Assembly: GCA_021531385.1 (NCBI GenBank)
Contig: JAFBIR010000009.1
Coordinates: 91,025-155,024, forward strand
DNA from: Parabacteroides distasonis
GTDB lineage: Bacteria > Bacteroidota > Bacteroidia > Bacteroidales > Tannerellaceae
Length of the DNA stretch: 64,000 bases
Direction of reading: 5' to 3'
The notes beneath the pieces are model-generated. The model was not told where the DNA came from. It ran no database searches and saw nothing but the letters and a program-made list of their open reading frames with translations. Below, one piece after another: positions 48,808-58,322 of the stretch (positions are counted from its first letter, which is position 1; each line of letters begins with the position of its first letter). Both the position numbers and the translations under genes were made by a program.

Positions 48808-50937
48808 ATGAATATGGCACGAAAAAAAGTTGAGACAGCTGTGTCGGAAGGACATGTCCTTCCCCGCGATATTAGTTGGATGTATTTCAATCGTCGCATC
48901 TTGCAGGAGGCGATGCGCGAGGAGGTGCCGGTGTTGGAGCGGTTGAGTTTCTTGGGTATCTACTCCAATAACCTGGATGAGTTCTTCCGGGTGCGAGTGG
49001 CTACGTTGAGCCGTATCGCGGAGAGTGAGGAGAAGTCGGCCAAGGCGGAGCGGGCGGAGGCTCGTTCCATCCTGAAGGAGATCAACAAGCTGAACGCCCA
49101 TTACGCGAAATCGTACGAGGAGGCGATCCAATCCGTCACGGAGGCTTTGGGCAAAGAGCAGATTCATCTGGTGGACAGCGAGCAATTAGACGAGGCGCAA
49201 CAGCGGTTCGTGCATGACTTTTACTATGAGAAGTTGAACGGACAATTGCAACCGATCTGGCTGTCGGAGATCAAGCAGATCGACAGCGAGACCGACGAGG
49301 ATATTTACTTGGCGATCAAGATGCGCCAGGCGGAGAACAAGAAGGAGGCGGCCTACGCCATCTTGGCGTTGCCCGTGGCCTTGGCCGGGCGTTTTGTGCG
49401 CTTGCCCGACAAGGAGGGGCAATGCTATATCACCTATCTGGATGACGTGATCCGCCTTTGCCTGCCGCTGATCTTCCAGGGGTTGCCCTATCGCCGTTTC
49501 GAGGCTTACGCCTTCAAGTTCACGAAAGACGCGGAGATGGAGATCGACAACGACCTGCGCAACGGCACGTTGCAGAAGATCTCGAAGGGTGTCAAGAGTC
49601 GTAAGCGGGGTGAGCCGCTCCGGGTGATCTACGACGCGGAGATGCCCAAAGACCTGCTGAAACGACTGATGAATCGGTTGAACCTCGATAAGTTAGATAC
49701 CGTGCAGGCGGGAGGGCGCTATCACAACCACAAGGATCTGATGCGCTTCCCCGATTGTGGCCGGAAGGATTTGAAATATCCCCGTTGGACACCGATCCGC
49801 AAGCAGGAGTTGTCAGGCCAGGAGAGCGTGTTGGAACAGATCCGGGAGCGGGATCGCTTCCTGCATGTGCCCTATCACGATTTCGATGGCTACCTGCGGG
49901 TGTTGCAGGAGGCGGCTTTGCATAAGGAGGTGCGCAGCATCAAGACGACGCTCTATCGCTTGGCGAAAGACTCGAAAGTGGTGAAGGCCTTGATCGCCGC
50001 TGCCCGCAATGGCAAGAAGGTGACGGTGGTGATCGAGCTGTTGGCGCGCTTCGACGAGGCCTCGAACATTGTCTGGTCGAAACAGCTGCAGGATGCGGGC
50101 GTGCATGTGATTTTCGGTGTGGAGGGCTTGAAGGTGCACTCCAAGATCACCCATATCCAGATGCGAACCGGTAAAGACATTGCCTGCGTGAGCACCGGTA
50201 ATTTCCATGAGGGGAATGCCCGGATGTACACCGATTGCATCTTGATGACCGCAAATCCGCGGCTGACGCATGACGTGGCGGCCGTCTTTGACTTCATTGA
50301 GCGTCCCTATACGCCGGTGCGGTTCAAGGAGCTGCTGGTCTCGCCCAACGAGATGAAACAGAAATTCGTCCGCTTGATCAACCAAGAGATCAAGAACAAG
50401 CGGGCCGGATTGCCTGCCTATATCAAGGCGAAGGTGAACCATATCACCGATCCGGTGATGGTGGAGAAGCTCTATGAGGCGGCTCGTGAGGGCGTGCAGA
50501 TCGACCTCTTGGTGAGGGGCAACTGCGCGCTGGTCAATAGCGGTCAGGTGAGCGAGTCGATGCGGATCGTGGGCATTATCGACCGCTATCTGGAGCATGC
50601 CCGTATCTTCTGTTTCTGTAATAATGGCGAGGAGAAGGTCTTCATGGGCTCGGCCGATTGGATGCCTCGCAACTTGGATAACCGCATCGAGGTGGTGACT
50701 CCGGTGTATGACCCCGTGGTCAAGGAGGAGCTGCGTCGCATCGTGGATTTCGGGTTGCGTGATACCCGTCAGGGCCGCGTCGTGGATGGTACCGATAGCA
50801 ACGTGATCCAGTCGGCGGAGGAGGCAGCGCCCTTCCGTTCGCAAGAGGCGCTCTACAACTATTATGTGCAACAAGAACATCCCGTGAAGGAGGAGGAGAA
50901 GCAAGATGGAGAAAGCAAAGACCTATGCGGCGATTGA
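48808..50937 (+). CDS. ppk1: Polyphosphate kinase 1
   Basis: Reversibly polymerises the gamma-phosphate of ATP into polyphosphate. Seen: the N-terminal helical domain (ISWMYFNRRILQEA), the head-domain phosphate site, and the two PLD-like C-terminal domains with the catalytic histidine segment KVHSKITHIQM and the second motif FMGSADWMPRNLDNRIEV. Its 709 residues are full length. The 3' end overlaps the ppx start by 32 bases, an arrangement that favours coupled translation. Confidence 0.96.
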   Translation: MNMARKKVETAVSEGHVLPRDISWMYFNRRILQEAMREEVPVLERLSFLGIYSNNLDEFFRVRVATLSRIAESEEKSAKAERAEARSILKEINKLNAHYAKSYEEAIQSVTEALGKEQIHLVDSEQLDEAQQRFVHDFYYEKLNGQLQPIWLSEIKQIDSETDEDIYLAIKMRQAENKKEAAYAILALPVALAGRFVRLPDKEGQCYITYLDDVIRLCLPLIFQGLPYRRFEAYAFKFTKDAEMEIDNDLRNGTLQKISKGVKSRKRGEPLRVIYDAEMPKDLLKRLMNRLNLDKLDTVQAGGRYHNHKDLMRFPDCGRKDLKYPRWTPIRKQELSGQESVLEQIRERDRFLHVPYHDFDGYLRVLQEAALHKEVRSIKTTLYRLAKDSKVVKALIAAARNGKKVTVVIELLARFDEASNIVWSKQLQDAGVHVIFGVEGLKVHSKITHIQMRTGKDIACVSTGNFHEGNARMYTDCILMTANPRLTHDVAAVFDFIERPYTPVRFKELLVSPNEMKQKFVRLINQEIKNKRAGLPAYIKAKVNHITDPVMVEKLYEAAREGVQIDLLVRGNCALVNSGQVSESMRIVGIIDRYLEHARIFCFCNNGEEKVFMGSADWMPRNLDNRIEVVTPVYDPVVKEELRRIVDFGLRDTRQGRVVDGTDSNVIQSAEEAAPFRSQEALYNYYVQQEHPVKEEEKQDGESKDLCGD

Positions 50938-51814
50938 CATCGGCTCAAACGCCGCTCGCTTATTGATTAAACGAATTGACCAAAACGCGGCCAAACGGAG
51001 TGGCTTCAAGAAGCTGTTGCTCCTGCGTGTGCCGCTTCGCTTGGGTTTCGACGTGTTTAAAGCGGGCAAACTCTCGAAGAAGAAGATGGAGCAGGTTGTG
51101 CGCCTGCTCAAGGCCTATCGGCAGCTGATGAAGATCTACGGGGTGGAGACCTATCGGGCTTGCGCGACCTCCGCGATGCGGGATGCCAAGAATGGCAAAG
51201 AGGTGATGCAGGAGGTCAAGAAGGAGACCGGCATCACCATCGAGATCATCAGCGGACAGGAGGAGGCCCGTATGATTTACGAGAATCATGTGGAGTGTAT
51301 GCAGGACCGGAAGGGTAACTACATGTATGTCGATGTAGGTGGCGGTAGCACGGAGATCAACCTGCTTTCTGACGGTGTGCTCTGCGCTTCGGCCTCTTAC
51401 AACTTAGGCACGGTGCGCCTGCTGAACGATGCGGTCAAGCCGGAGGTGTGGGAGCGATTGGCCACGGAGCTGGCTTTGCTGACGCAGGGCATGACCGATA
51501 TCAGCATCATCGGCTCGGGTGGTAACATCAATAAACTCTATCGTTTAGCGGAAAAGAAGGACCGGAAGCGGCAATGCTTCACGGTGGCTGCTTTGCGTGA
51601 GCTCTATGAGGAGTTGCTGCCACTCACCCCGGAGGAGCGCATGGATCAATATGCGCTTAAACAGGATCGGGCGGATGTGATCGTGCCGGCGGCTCAGATC
51701 TTCTTGCGGATCGCGGAGGTGATCAGGGCTACCCGCATCTTCGTCCCCGTGATCGGTTTGGCGGATGGAATCATTGATGATCTCTATTTGGCGGAAAAGA
51801 GGCGTGAGGAATGA
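50906..51814 (+). CDS. ppx: Ppx/GppA-family exopolyphosphatase
   Basis: Expected to release phosphate from polyphosphate ends or hydrolyse pppGpp. The ASKHA fold motifs are AAIDIGSNAARLLI, RACATSAMRDAKN, SGQEEARMIYE, YVDVGGGSTEINLL and GSGGNINKLYRLA. The 302-residue form has only the catalytic domains and lacks the C-terminal HD domain of E. coli Ppx. It overlaps ppk1, so synthesis and breakdown of polyphosphate are made from one mRNA. Confidence 0.92.
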   Translation: MEKAKTYAAIDIGSNAARLLIKRIDQNAAKRSGFKKLLLLRVPLRLGFDVFKAGKLSKKKMEQVVRLLKAYRQLMKIYGVETYRACATSAMRDAKNGKEVMQEVKKETGITIEIISGQEEARMIYENHVECMQDRKGNYMYVDVGGGSTEINLLSDGVLCASASYNLGTVRLLNDAVKPEVWERLATELALLTQGMTDISIIGSGGNINKLYRLAEKKDRKRQCFTVAALRELYEELLPLTPEERMDQYALKQDRADVIVPAAQIFLRIAEVIRATRIFVPVIGLADGIIDDLYLAEKRREE

Positions 51815-51906
51815 GGCGTTTTGATTATTGAGGATTGAGGATTGAGGAATGAGGAGTTGATAATTTCTAATTCCTCATTCCTCATTTCTAACTCCTCATT
51901 CCTCAT
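51815..51906. repeat. GAGGAATGAGGAGTT-type inverted repeat between ppx and cutC
   Basis: The left arm is a run of GAGGATT/GAGGAATGAGGAGTT units and the right arm is the same in inverse (AACTCCTCATTCCTC). Together they can form a long imperfect hairpin of about 30 bp. It lies between convergent genes and probably ends both transcripts. Confidence 0.75.
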
Positions 51907-52638
51907 TTATACAAATTGTTTCACCTTCTCCCGATCGGTCTGCACCGTCTCAAACTCGGAGGTGACGGCACTGCTGCCCATCGGAACCTCCTCCTTGCGA
52001 TAGGCCATCTGGCTATACACCACGCTGCGCGCGGAAGTGTGAAACTCTTTCGCGCCCGTCTCGGCCTCGATGCGGGCGATGTTGTTTTCCCGCACGCCAC
52101 AACCCGGCATGATGATGATGCGGTCTCCCGCTTTTTCCACTAACTGTTTCAAGAGGGGGATGCCCTTCTCGGCGGTGGATTGCTGCCCGGAAGTCAGGAT
52201 GCGGTCGCAGCCCAACTCGATCAGTTGCTCTAAGGCGGCGAAGGGATCTCGGCAAACGTCAAACGCCCGGTGGCAGGTGACGGAGAGCGGTTTGGCCGCC
52301 TCGATCAATCGGCGCATCAGGGGCACGTCGATGTCGCCCTCCTGGGTGAGGCAACCGAACACCACGCCATGCACACCTAACTGCTTGCACAGCTCGATGT
52401 CGAGCAGCATGGATTGGATCTCAGCCTCCGTGTAGAGGAAATCGCCGCCTCGTGGGCGGATAATCACATTGATAGCAATCTGGGAGGTCAAGGCCTGTGC
52501 CGTCTTGATCTCGCCATAGCTGGGAGTCGTTCCTCCCTCGGGAATGCCAGCGCAGAGCTCTACCCGGCTGGCTCCTCCGGCCTCCGCCTCCACACAGCTC
52601 CATGCGGAGTTGGCGCAAATTTCAATGATACGTTTCAT
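51907..52638 (-). CDS. cutC: CutC-family protein (copper homeostasis)
   Basis: TIM-barrel protein first linked to copper tolerance; its actual biochemical role is uncertain. Family segments: ICANSAWSCVEAEAGGASRVELCAG at the start in outline, RPRGGDFLYTEAEI, VTCHRAFDV and LTSGQQSTAEKGI. The 243 residues match the family. A minus-strand TACTTTCG box lies at 52707-52714. Confidence 0.92.
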   Translation of the reverse strand: MKRIIEICANSAWSCVEAEAGGASRVELCAGIPEGGTTPSYGEIKTAQALTSQIAINVIIRPRGGDFLYTEAEIQSMLLDIELCKQLGVHGVVFGCLTQEGDIDVPLMRRLIEAAKPLSVTCHRAFDVCRDPFAALEQLIELGCDRILTSGQQSTAEKGIPLLKQLVEKAGDRIIIMPGCGVRENNIARIEAETGAKEFHTSARSVVYSQMAYRKEEVPMGSSAVTSEFETVQTDREKVKQFV

Positions 52639-52725
52639 CGTGTATGATTTAGTTGTTCAAGAATGTTCATTTTCGGCTGATCGCAGCTTTTGTATGGATT
52701 GTCTCGCGAAAGTAGGAAAAATCGG

Positions 52726-54609
52726 TCATTTCGCATACGCATAGAGCTTGCGATAGAAGGGATGATGGGAGAGGGTGGAGGCATCCCCCAAGATAATCAG
52801 CTTCATCCGGGCACGGGTCATGGCCACGTTCATCCGACGCAGGTCGCTGAGAAAGCCGATCTTCCCCTCGGCGTTGGCGCGCACCAAGCTGATGAGGATC
52901 ACGTCTCGCTCCTGCCCTTGGAAGCCATCCACCGTATGGATGGTGATGAGGGAGCGGAGGGGCTTGAAAAAGGCCTCTCGCTTGACGAGCGAACGCAGGT
53001 AATAGACCTGTGCCTTGTAGGGGGAGATGATGCCGAAGTCGATCCGCTCCTCTAAGATCCGCTCCTTCGTGATCTTCTCTACGTAGGCTTTCAGCTGGGC
53101 GATCAGCAGCTCCGCCTCCGGGCGATTGATGCGGCTTTGGGTCTCCGTGTTGAGCTCCTCGCCGGCCTCTAACTCGGCCGTGTCGATCCAGGTGATCGGG
53201 CTGTCCCATTGCAGGATGCCCCGCTGGCTCACCTCGGGAGCGGCTTTCAGCTTGCCTGCGTAGAACCAATCGGAGGAGAAGCGCATGATGGCCTCGTGCA
53301 TCCGGTATTGGATGGTGAGCAGCGAGACGGTCTCCGGCCATCGCTCGGCGATCTTCTGCAGCAAAGTCCTTCCCAATCCCCCACGTTCGGCCTCGACGCA
53401 TTTGATGGTCGGGGGCAGCTGCTGGTGGTCGCCGGCCAGGATGACCCGGTCAGCCTTCCCGATCGCGATCCAGCAGGCCGCTTCGAGGGCTTGGGCGGCC
53501 TCGTCGATGAAGAGGGTGGTGAAATGGTGGTTGGTCAATACCCGGTGAGCCGCTCCCACCAAGGTGCAGGCCACGACACGTGCCTCGTCGAAGAGGGTGG
53601 CATCGATCTGGATCTCTAACTCCGTAGCCCTTCCCCGCAAACGGGAGAGGCGGTTGCGCAGGGAGTCCCGGTCGGCTCCGCTCCGTTTGCGCAGGGCCTG
53701 CTGCGCCTCCCGGATCGCTTTGCGGATGCCCCATAGCTCCGTGTAGTCCGGATGGCTCTCGAAACGGCGCTCATAGGTGAAGGAGAGCATCTTGTCGTTC
53801 ACACGGGTGGGATTGCCGATGCGGAGGACGGGGATGCCCCGATCCACCAATTTCTCGGAGATCCAATCGACGGCCGTGTTGCTCTGGGCGCACACCAACA
53901 CCTGCGTCTCCCGATGGAGGGTCTCGTAGATCGCCTCCACCAATGTGGTGGTCTTCCCGGTGCCGGGAGGGCCATGTACGATGGCCACCTCCTTGGCGGC
54001 CAAGACCCGGTTGACAGCGGCCTCCTGTGAGGTGTTGAGCCAGGGGAAACGGAGCGGGAACAGCTGTCGCACGTGGGGGCGTTCGCTCCCTAAGAGGGTC
54101 TCCCGGAGGTGTGCCAGCAGGTTGTTCTTGGCCGTGAGGGTTTGGTCGAGGGCAGCGAACATCGCCCGATAGCTCGTCTCATCGAAATAGAGCTGCACGC
54201 CCACCTCGCTGCTTTTTCCCTCCAACTCCACCAAGGCAGCGGGAGAGGGGAGCGCCACCACCATCCGATCCTCTTGCACATAGCTGATAGTGGCGGAGAA
54301 GGTGAGGTAGTGGAGCCGTCCGCTGAGGTCGGCGGTGAAAAAACAGACGGGGCGACCCGGCTCGAAGTTGTGCTCCACCTCCTGGTCTTGCGTGCGACTC
54401 ACCTCCACGACCAGCTGATTCAAGGCGTTGTAATAGCTTCGCCCTGTGCGGAGGGGATACCAGCAAAGTCCCTGTTGGATACGTCGTTGCAATCCCGTGC
54501 GTTCCGTCTGTTGCTCATACTGCGCCTTCTCATAGGCATATTCCTCCTTCAGCAGCGCTTGCTGCCTCAGCAGGTCGGTGATGGCCGATGCGTAGTTGTT
54601 CTTTTCCAT
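52726..54609 (-). CDS. UPF1/IGHMBP2-like superfamily 1 helicase
   Basis: A 627-residue SF1B helicase. Motif I is GPPGTGKTTTLVEA near residue 215, motif Ia follows in VLVCAQSNTAVDWI, motif II is TLFIDEAAQALE, motif III is ILAGDHQQLPPTI, and motifs V and VI are TVDGFQGQERDVILISLVR and RRMNVAMTRAR. The N-terminal 200 residues hold a helical segment and a beta-barrel domain like Smubp-2. The function may be RNA or DNA unwinding in repair. It is a single gene with its own promoter. Confidence 0.92.
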   Translation of the reverse strand: MEKNNYASAITDLLRQQALLKEEYAYEKAQYEQQTERTGLQRRIQQGLCWYPLRTGRSYYNALNQLVVEVSRTQDQEVEHNFEPGRPVCFFTADLSGRLHYLTFSATISYVQEDRMVVALPSPAALVELEGKSSEVGVQLYFDETSYRAMFAALDQTLTAKNNLLAHLRETLLGSERPHVRQLFPLRFPWLNTSQEAAVNRVLAAKEVAIVHGPPGTGKTTTLVEAIYETLHRETQVLVCAQSNTAVDWISEKLVDRGIPVLRIGNPTRVNDKMLSFTYERRFESHPDYTELWGIRKAIREAQQALRKRSGADRDSLRNRLSRLRGRATELEIQIDATLFDEARVVACTLVGAAHRVLTNHHFTTLFIDEAAQALEAACWIAIGKADRVILAGDHQQLPPTIKCVEAERGGLGRTLLQKIAERWPETVSLLTIQYRMHEAIMRFSSDWFYAGKLKAAPEVSQRGILQWDSPITWIDTAELEAGEELNTETQSRINRPEAELLIAQLKAYVEKITKERILEERIDFGIISPYKAQVYYLRSLVKREAFFKPLRSLITIHTVDGFQGQERDVILISLVRANAEGKIGFLSDLRRMNVAMTRARMKLIILGDASTLSHHPFYRKLYAYAK

Positions 54610-54617
54610 TTCGTCCG

Positions 54618-54675
54618 CGAAACTACGAAATAAACAGGTTTCAATGGAGAACTCCCGTTGTTTTTGCTACCTTTG
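54618..54675. promoter_or_regulatory. Divergent promoters for the helicase and the desulfidase-like gene
   Basis: Minus strand: TAGTTTCG at 54618-54625 with TTG upstream at suitable spacing, toward the helicase (start 54609). Plus strand: TACCTTTG at 54668-54675, toward the gene at 54700. Confidence 0.55.
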
Positions 54676-54699
54676 CCGATCCTAAAAGCATTGAACAGT

Positions 54700-55989
54700 A
54701 TGGATGAGCAGACAAAACAAAGCATTATACGATTGATCCATCGGGAGGTGATTCCTGCCATTGGATGTACGGAGCCGATCGCTGTGGCCTTGGCCTGTGC
54801 GAAAGCGGCGGAGGTGTTGGGCGATCGCCCCGAACGGGTGGAGGTCTATCTGAGTGCGAATATCCTGAAGAATGCGATGGGAGTCGGCATTCCGGGCACC
54901 GGCATGGTGGGATTGCCCATCGCCATCGCCTTGGGTTCGCTGATTGGCCGCTCCGCCTACGGCTTGGAGGTGCTGAAGGATCTCAGCCCCGAGGGATTGG
55001 CCGCAGGCAAAGCGATGGTGGAGCGCAAATGTATCTCCATCGCCTTGAAGGAGCAGGTGGATAAATTGTATATCGAGGTGGTGAGCCATCGGGGCGACGA
55101 GGAGAGCCGGGTGGTGATCAGCCATGCGCATACCCATTTCAGCTATATCGCGCGCAACGGCGAGGTGCTTTATAACGAGGAGTCAGGAGCGAGCCAGGAG
55201 GAGTTGGAGGCTGACGAGGAGATCGCCCTCAACTTCGGACTGGTCTATGACTTCGCTATGCAGATGCCCTTGGAGGAGATCCGTTTCATCTTGGAGACGG
55301 CCCGGGTGAACGAGGCAGCCGCCAAGGCTTCGATGGAGGCCGGCTGCTATGGCCACACGGTGAGCCAGACCTTCGCGGGGGAGTTTGGCAAGCGGTTCCT
55401 GGGCGATTCGGTCTATACCCACATGCTGGCGATGACGGCAGCCGCCTGCGATGCCCGCATGGACGGGGCGATGATCCCGGTGATGAGCAATTCGGGCAGT
55501 GGCAACCAAGGCCTCTCCGCCACGTTGCCGGTCGTCTCTTTCGCCAAGGATATGCAGAGCAGCGAGGAGCAGCTGATCCGTGCGCTGATGCTGAGCCATT
55601 TGATGGTGATCTATATCAAGCAGAGTCTGGGCCGTCTCTCCGCCTTGTGTGGCTGCGTGGTGGCCGCTACGGGTGCCAGCTGTGGCATCACCTACCTGAT
55701 GGGGGGCAGCCGTCAGCAGCTGACCTATGCCATCAAGAACATGATCGGCAACATCACCGGCATGATCTGCGACGGGGCGAAACCCAGCTGTGCGCTGAAG
55801 GTCTCCAGTGGCGTCTCAACGGCCATGCTCTCGGCCCTGATGGCGATGGAGCAGAAGGTGGTGACCCCCGTGGAGGGCATCATCGACGAGGATGTGGATC
55901 GCTCGATCGCCAACCTGACCTCTATCGGGTCGAAGGGCATGGAGTCCACCGATCGGCTTGTGTTGGACATTATGACCGCGAAAGCTTGA
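54700..55989 (+). CDS. L-cysteine desulfidase-like protein (UPF0597/YhaM family)
   Basis: A 429-residue protein of the serine dehydratase alpha-chain fold. Conserved segments are IPAIGCTEPIAVALA, MSNSGSGNQGLSATLPV, CGCVVAATGASCGITYLMGG and MICDGAKPSCALKVSSG, whose cysteines are candidate [4Fe-4S] ligands. The E. coli relative CyuA degrades cysteine to pyruvate, sulfide and ammonia, which is the likely reaction here. ATG 54700 was chosen because the promoter box ends at 54675. A CDF transporter follows after 5 bases. Confidence 0.88.
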   Translation: MDEQTKQSIIRLIHREVIPAIGCTEPIAVALACAKAAEVLGDRPERVEVYLSANILKNAMGVGIPGTGMVGLPIAIALGSLIGRSAYGLEVLKDLSPEGLAAGKAMVERKCISIALKEQVDKLYIEVVSHRGDEESRVVISHAHTHFSYIARNGEVLYNEESGASQEELEADEEIALNFGLVYDFAMQMPLEEIRFILETARVNEAAAKASMEAGCYGHTVSQTFAGEFGKRFLGDSVYTHMLAMTAAACDARMDGAMIPVMSNSGSGNQGLSATLPVVSFAKDMQSSEEQLIRALMLSHLMVIYIKQSLGRLSALCGCVVAATGASCGITYLMGGSRQQLTYAIKNMIGNITGMICDGAKPSCALKVSSGVSTAMLSALMAMEQKVVTPVEGIIDEDVDRSIANLTSIGSKGMESTDRLVLDIMTAKA

Positions 55990-55994
55990 GGCCT

Positions 55995-56897
55995 ATGCTA
56001 ACACCGTCGGATCAACGAGAAAAGTCGATTGTACGGGTTACCCTGCTGGGCTCGGTGGGCAATCTCCTGCTGCTGATTTTCAAGTTTATCGCCGGTATAT
56101 GGGGGCACAGTAGCGCCATGGTGGCCGATGCCGTGCACTCCTTCTCCGACTTCGTGACAGACATCGTGGTGCTGCTCTTCGTGCGGCTCTCGTCCAAACC
56201 GAAAGACCGGGATCACGAGTATGGACATGGCAAATACGAGACCTTGGCGACCACCTTCGTGGGGATCGTGCTGCTCTGCGTGGGCTTTGGCCTCTTCTGG
56301 GAGGGTGGCCAAAAGGTCTATCAGCATTTCTTTTTGGATCAACCCTTGGAGAGTCCCGGCTGGATCGCCTTGGTGGCGGCGGTGGTCTCCATCGTCGTGA
56401 AGGAGCTGCTCTACCAGGTCACCGCTTGGGTGGGGCGCAAGGAGCAGAGCCAGGTGGTGATCGCCAACGCATGGCACCATCGCTCCGACGCTTTTTCCTC
56501 CATCGGCACCATGCTGGGCATCGGTGGAGCCATTCTCTTAGGGGAGGATTGGCGGGTGCTCGACCCGTTGGCGGCGATCATCGTCAGTCTTTTGATCGTG
56601 AAGGTGGCTTTGCAGCTGGTCATTCCCGCCATCAACGACCTCTTAGAGAAATCCCTGCCCAAGGAGATGGAGGAGGAGATCCTTTCCATCATCCGTCAGA
56701 CACCGGGTGTCGGTTCTCCCCACAACCTGCGTACCCGCCACATTGGCAACAACATCGCCATCGAGGCGCATATCCGGGTGGATGGCGACATGACCGTCCG
56801 GGCCGCCCATGAGCTGACGCGGGAGATCGAACGCCACCTCCGCCAAAAGTATGGCGAGGAGACCCACATCGCCCTCCATGTCGAGCCGAAGAAATAA
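55995..56897 (+). CDS. Cation diffusion facilitator (CDF) metal exporter
   Basis: A 300-residue inner-membrane H+/metal antiporter with six helices and a cytosolic C-terminal domain. The metal site motifs are HSFSDFVTDIVVL (HxxxD/DxxxD type) and AWHHRSDAFSSIG, with the loop DHEYGHGKYETLA. The C-terminal domain starts at about residue 215. ATG 55995 lies 5 bases after the desulfidase stop. Longer upstream reading is out-of-frame sequence within the preceding gene. Substrate is likely Fe2+, Zn2+ or Mn2+. Between its stop and the next gene is a GTAAGGA low-complexity stretch. Confidence 0.92.
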   Translation: MLTPSDQREKSIVRVTLLGSVGNLLLLIFKFIAGIWGHSSAMVADAVHSFSDFVTDIVVLLFVRLSSKPKDRDHEYGHGKYETLATTFVGIVLLCVGFGLFWEGGQKVYQHFFLDQPLESPGWIALVAAVVSIVVKELLYQVTAWVGRKEQSQVVIANAWHHRSDAFSSIGTMLGIGGAILLGEDWRVLDPLAAIIVSLLIVKVALQLVIPAINDLLEKSLPKEMEEEILSIIRQTPGVGSPHNLRTRHIGNNIAIEAHIRVDGDMTVRAAHELTREIERHLRQKYGEETHIALHVEPKK

Positions 56898-56974
56898 ATC
56901 CGCAGGTAGGGACGCAAAGTAAGGAGTAAGGAGGTAAGGTAGTAAGGTCTTCCATCGCCCCCTTGGTGGAGCCA

Positions 56975-58255
56975 TCACCTTCGTGACAGCAACCAATCAC
57001 TGGCTAAGACCCGATGGATCGTCTTGCCTTCTATCGCTAAATCGCCAGTCTCACCAGACATCATAATGAGCGTCAAGTTGGAGCAACCCGTGGCGACGGC
57101 TCCTTTCAGTAGCCCACCTATCTCTCGATTGTAGAGCTTGGTCTTGGGGTTGGAGAAATCATACGTCACTTGTATCAAAGAGGTTACATGGTTGCGATCG
57201 ACAACGCAGAAATCCACCTCATAGCTTTTGTTTTGACGGAGATAGAAAAGTTGTTGGGTCTCATATTTCATGCGACGGAGCAGCTCAATGGCGATGACGT
57301 TTTCTAATCGCCATCCCAAGCTGTCGGTTTGGAGCGCATCGTCATGGTCGTTGACGAAGGCGTTGTCGATGGCATAGCTCTTGCGCTGGGTCTGTCGCTC
57401 AATGCTCTTGAAGGAATACTTCGGCACAAGGCGTAGCAGACAAGCGCTTTCGAGATAAGAAACATAATTCATCACGGTGTGGACGGAACTCAGCTGATAA
57501 TCCGTCTGTAAGCGTTTGAAAGACACCTCTTGGCAAAAATGGTCGAGGAGCGTGTTGGCCATTTGTTGTAACGTCTTCTTGTAGCGTACCTTATATCGCT
57601 GACAGATGTCTTTGGAGATGACAGCCGCATAGAGCGAACTGATGTATTTGTCTTGACGTAGCATGGTGAGCGTCTCGGGAAAACCGCCCTGCATGAGGTA
57701 GGTGTCGAGCGCATGTAGCAAAAGACCGGAAGCCTTGGTGGTCAGCGCCTTCGTATCTACCCCTTTCGCTTGGCAGTATTCGGCAAAGGAAAACGGGAAA
57801 AGACGGATTTCGTTGTAACGGCCCGTGAGGTGGGTGGACAGCTCTCCGCTCAACAGATTGGCATTGCTGCCTGTGAGGACCAGATGGAGCCCTTGACGCA
57901 ACAGCCGGTTGACGAACAAATGCCAACTGGGTACGTTTTGTATCTCGTCCATAAACAGATGGGTAAATGAACCGTAGATCCGATAGAGCATTTCAAGAAC
58001 TTCGTTGAGCTGTGAGGCTTGCAGCGATGCCAATGTCTCGTCGTCGAAATTCACGTATGCGAAATGGACATTGCTTTGCAGAAGAACCTTTTGGCATAAA
58101 GTGGATTTGCCACAACGGCGAACGCCGATGACAATTTGCGCCAATCGACTGTCAAGGTCTATCTCGCCCTCTTCTTGTCGGGGAACAAATTGGGAAAAAT
58201 CGGTGGAAAACAACTCCTCCCTTTGGTCTCTAAGTATCCGCTCTATACTGTCCAT
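56975..58255 (-). CDS. P-loop ATPase with DUF4143 domain
   Basis: A 426-residue protein. Walker A is GVRRCGKSTLCQ near residue 47, Walker B is THLFMDEIQNV with DE intact, and sensor 1 is LVLTGSNANLL. The family segment RLFPFSFAEYCQAKG follows, then a winged-helix region and the C-terminal DUF4143 nuclease-like part with YEVDFCVVD near residue 355. It is similar in plan to the ATPase at 27063 but a separate subfamily. A 33-bp array lies just upstream. The cellular role of these ATPases is not known. Confidence 0.9.
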   Translation of the reverse strand: MDSIERILRDQREELFSTDFSQFVPRQEEGEIDLDSRLAQIVIGVRRCGKSTLCQKVLLQSNVHFAYVNFDDETLASLQASQLNEVLEMLYRIYGSFTHLFMDEIQNVPSWHLFVNRLLRQGLHLVLTGSNANLLSGELSTHLTGRYNEIRLFPFSFAEYCQAKGVDTKALTTKASGLLLHALDTYLMQGGFPETLTMLRQDKYISSLYAAVISKDICQRYKVRYKKTLQQMANTLLDHFCQEVSFKRLQTDYQLSSVHTVMNYVSYLESACLLRLVPKYSFKSIERQTQRKSYAIDNAFVNDHDDALQTDSLGWRLENVIAIELLRRMKYETQQLFYLRQNKSYEVDFCVVDRNHVTSLIQVTYDFSNPKTKLYNREIGGLLKGAVATGCSNLTLIMMSGETGDLAIEGKTIHRVLASDWLLSRR

Positions 58256-58280
58256 CTTCCATTGATTTTTGATTCGATGG

Positions 58281-58312
58281 CAAAGATATTTATAATAAAC
58301 GGGTTATCCAAA
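58281..58312 (-). promoter_or_regulatory. Promoter of the DUF4143 ATPase gene
   Basis: On the minus strand, TTTG (58309-58312) and, after 20 bases, TATCTTTG (58281-58288). Confidence 0.65.
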
Positions 58313-58322
58313 ATTCTCAGAT

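Noticed and set aside
49813..50904. A 363-codon minus frame inside ppk1
   Set aside because: It lies wholly antisense to the catalytic domains of ppk1. Composition is His/Leu/Asp-rich, typical of antisense translation.
55647..55994. 116-codon N-terminal extension of the CDF transporter
   Set aside because: The extension lies inside the preceding gene in another frame and is Gly/Arg/His-rich; the CDF family starts near 55995.
56898..56974. Possible regulatory site between the CDF gene and the convergent ATPase gene
   Set aside because: Only a GTAAGGA/GGTAAGG low-complexity stretch is seen, without a hairpin or promoter box.
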